The notes beneath the pieces were generated by a model. It searched no databases, was not told the DNA's origin, and worked only from the letters and a program-made list of their open reading frames with translations. 7,048 nucleotides of DNA from contig DQHR01000086.1 in the NCBI GenBank assembly GCA_003531155.1, positions 13,466-20,513 of the forward strand, read 5' to 3'. Below, one piece after another: positions 6,285-7,048 of this stretch. The position numbers and the translations under genes were made by a program. Origin of the DNA: Bacteroidales bacterium (GTDB taxonomy: Bacteria > Bacteroidota > Bacteroidia > Bacteroidales > Tenuifilaceae). Position 1 is the stretch's first letter; each line of letters begins with the position of its first letter.

Positions 6285-7048
6285 ATGAATGTACCGCATA
6301 TTTACATCGTTTCGGGAGGAAAAGGGCTTACAGGAGAGAATGTTGTAAACTCGCTATTGGCTCAATTCCCCGATTTTAAGGTTCCAACAAGCGTACATCC
6401 AGACGTGCACACCGAAGAGCAAGCCGTTGATATAATACTAAAAGCAAAAAAGAGCCATGGCATTATTGTTCATACCATGGTAAGCAAAAGGATGAGAGCA
6501 GCTATCACGGCCAATTGCATCCTTCACGGAGTTACTCATTTCGATCTGATGGGGCAACTATCAGATTATCTTACAAATGCACTTGGAGCAGAACCTATAC
6601 AAGTTCCGGGTTTATTCCGAAAGCTAAATCAAGATTACTTTGATAGGGTTGCTGCAATTGAGTTCACCCTCTCAACCGATGACGGGATGAACCTTCGTAA
6701 GCTTGAACAAGCTGAGATTGTCCTCACTGGAATTTCTCGAACAGGAAAAACTCCGCTAAGCATCTATCTCGCTATGTTTGGTTGGAAAGTAGCCAACGTA
6801 TCGTTGGTCAAGGATATTCCTCCACCAGAGGAGCTTTTCAAAATTGATGACCGTAGAGTTTTTGGATTAACAATTGACCCATCAAACCTAATCGATCAGC
6901 GTAAAAAAAGGGTTTCACAAATGGGTGGTTTCAACTCTGGAACATACCTAAACATAAACTCCATTAACGATGAGCTGGAGATGGCCGAAAAAGTTTTCCG
7001 CCGTGGACGATTTACTGTTATTGATGTTACCAACAAACTCGTTGAATC
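6285..7048 (+). CDS. Pyruvate,phosphate dikinase/PEP synthase regulatory protein (DUF299 family), 3' end cut by window
   Basis: I translated 254 complete codons from the ATG at 6285; the frame is open to the window edge, so a short C-terminal part is missing (family norm ~270-300 residues). The family is bifunctional: it inactivates pyruvate,phosphate dikinase (or PEP synthase) by ADP-dependent phosphorylation of an active-site threonine, and reactivates it by Pi-dependent phosphorolysis, switching between glycolysis and gluconeogenesis. Evidence is the P-loop GISRTGKTPLSIYLA (149-163), FDLMGQLSDYL (86-96), PGLFRKLNQDYFDRVAAIEF (108-127), the DDG element (132-134), VANVSLVKDIPPPEELF (169-185), RVFGLTIDP (191-199) and FTVIDVTN (243-250). 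The N-terminus has VSGGKGLTGENVV (9-21) where the best-known members have SDSTGETAE, probably a lineage variant. Whether the target is PPDK (expected in anaerobic Bacteroidota) or PEP synthase cannot be told here. It diverges from the caspase gene across 165 bp and has its own candidate promoter. Confidence 0.9.
   Translation, partial: MNVPHIYIVSGGKGLTGENVVNSLLAQFPDFKVPTSVHPDVHTEEQAVDIILKAKKSHGIIVHTMVSKRMRAAITANCILHGVTHFDLMGQLSDYLTNALGAEPIQVPGLFRKLNQDYFDRVAAIEFTLSTDDGMNLRKLEQAEIVLTGISRTGKTPLSIYLAMFGWKVANVSLVKDIPPPEELFKIDDRRVFGLTIDPSNLIDQRKKRVSQMGGFNSGTYLNINSINDELEMAEKVFRRGRFTVIDVTNKLVE

Overview
This 7 kb window looks like chromosomal DNA from a member of the Bacteroidota. It is AT-rich. Shine-Dalgarno-like sequences are essentially absent upstream of the genes. 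Two TAnnTTTG-type promoter boxes sit in the one clearly divergent promoter region. Several proteins (the ferritin/VIT fusion, the secreted caspase with a jelly-roll domain, the PDRP-like protein) have the flavour of anaerobic or marine Bacteroidales/Marinilabiliales. That placement is an inference from gene content; no rRNA or marker phylogeny is available.

Layout. Positions 1-2258 hold a minus-strand cluster read right to left: a CsaA-type tRNA-binding protein, an RsmH-like methyltransferase with an N-terminal extension (probably a second paralogue rather than the dcw-cluster rsmH), and a ferritin-like/VIT1 membrane protein (MbfA-like iron or manganese exporter) that runs off the left edge. 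Positions 2259-2522 are intergenic and contain an imperfect palindromic repeat of the dispersed, REP-like kind. A small plus-strand four-helix membrane protein (2523-2867) converges on a minus-strand methyl-accepting chemotaxis protein that has no periplasmic sensor domain (2898-4016). Next is a tight minus-strand pair: a secreted caspase-family protease with an N-terminal LamG/DUF1080-like domain (4623-6119), followed 6 bp later by a two-helix membrane protein of unknown function (4125-4616). A 165 bp divergent promoter region separates the caspase gene from a plus-strand gene for a pyruvate,phosphate dikinase (or PEP synthase) regulatory protein, which is cut off by the right edge.

How the genes fit together. 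CsaA and RsmH are both tied to translation (tRNA/chaperone-like binding and 16S rRNA methylation) and are probably co-transcribed; the ferritin/VIT gene may be a read-through partner. The caspase and its membrane-protein neighbour are probably one transcriptional unit, so the membrane protein is a candidate partner or anchor. The MCP and the PDRP look like stand-alone genes (chemosensory signalling and glycolysis/gluconeogenesis switching). I saw no tRNA, rRNA, CRISPR array, transposase or phage gene. Nothing here is a clear-cut new system. The most interesting points are the secreted caspase/membrane-protein pair, the extended RsmH paralogue and the palindromic repeat.
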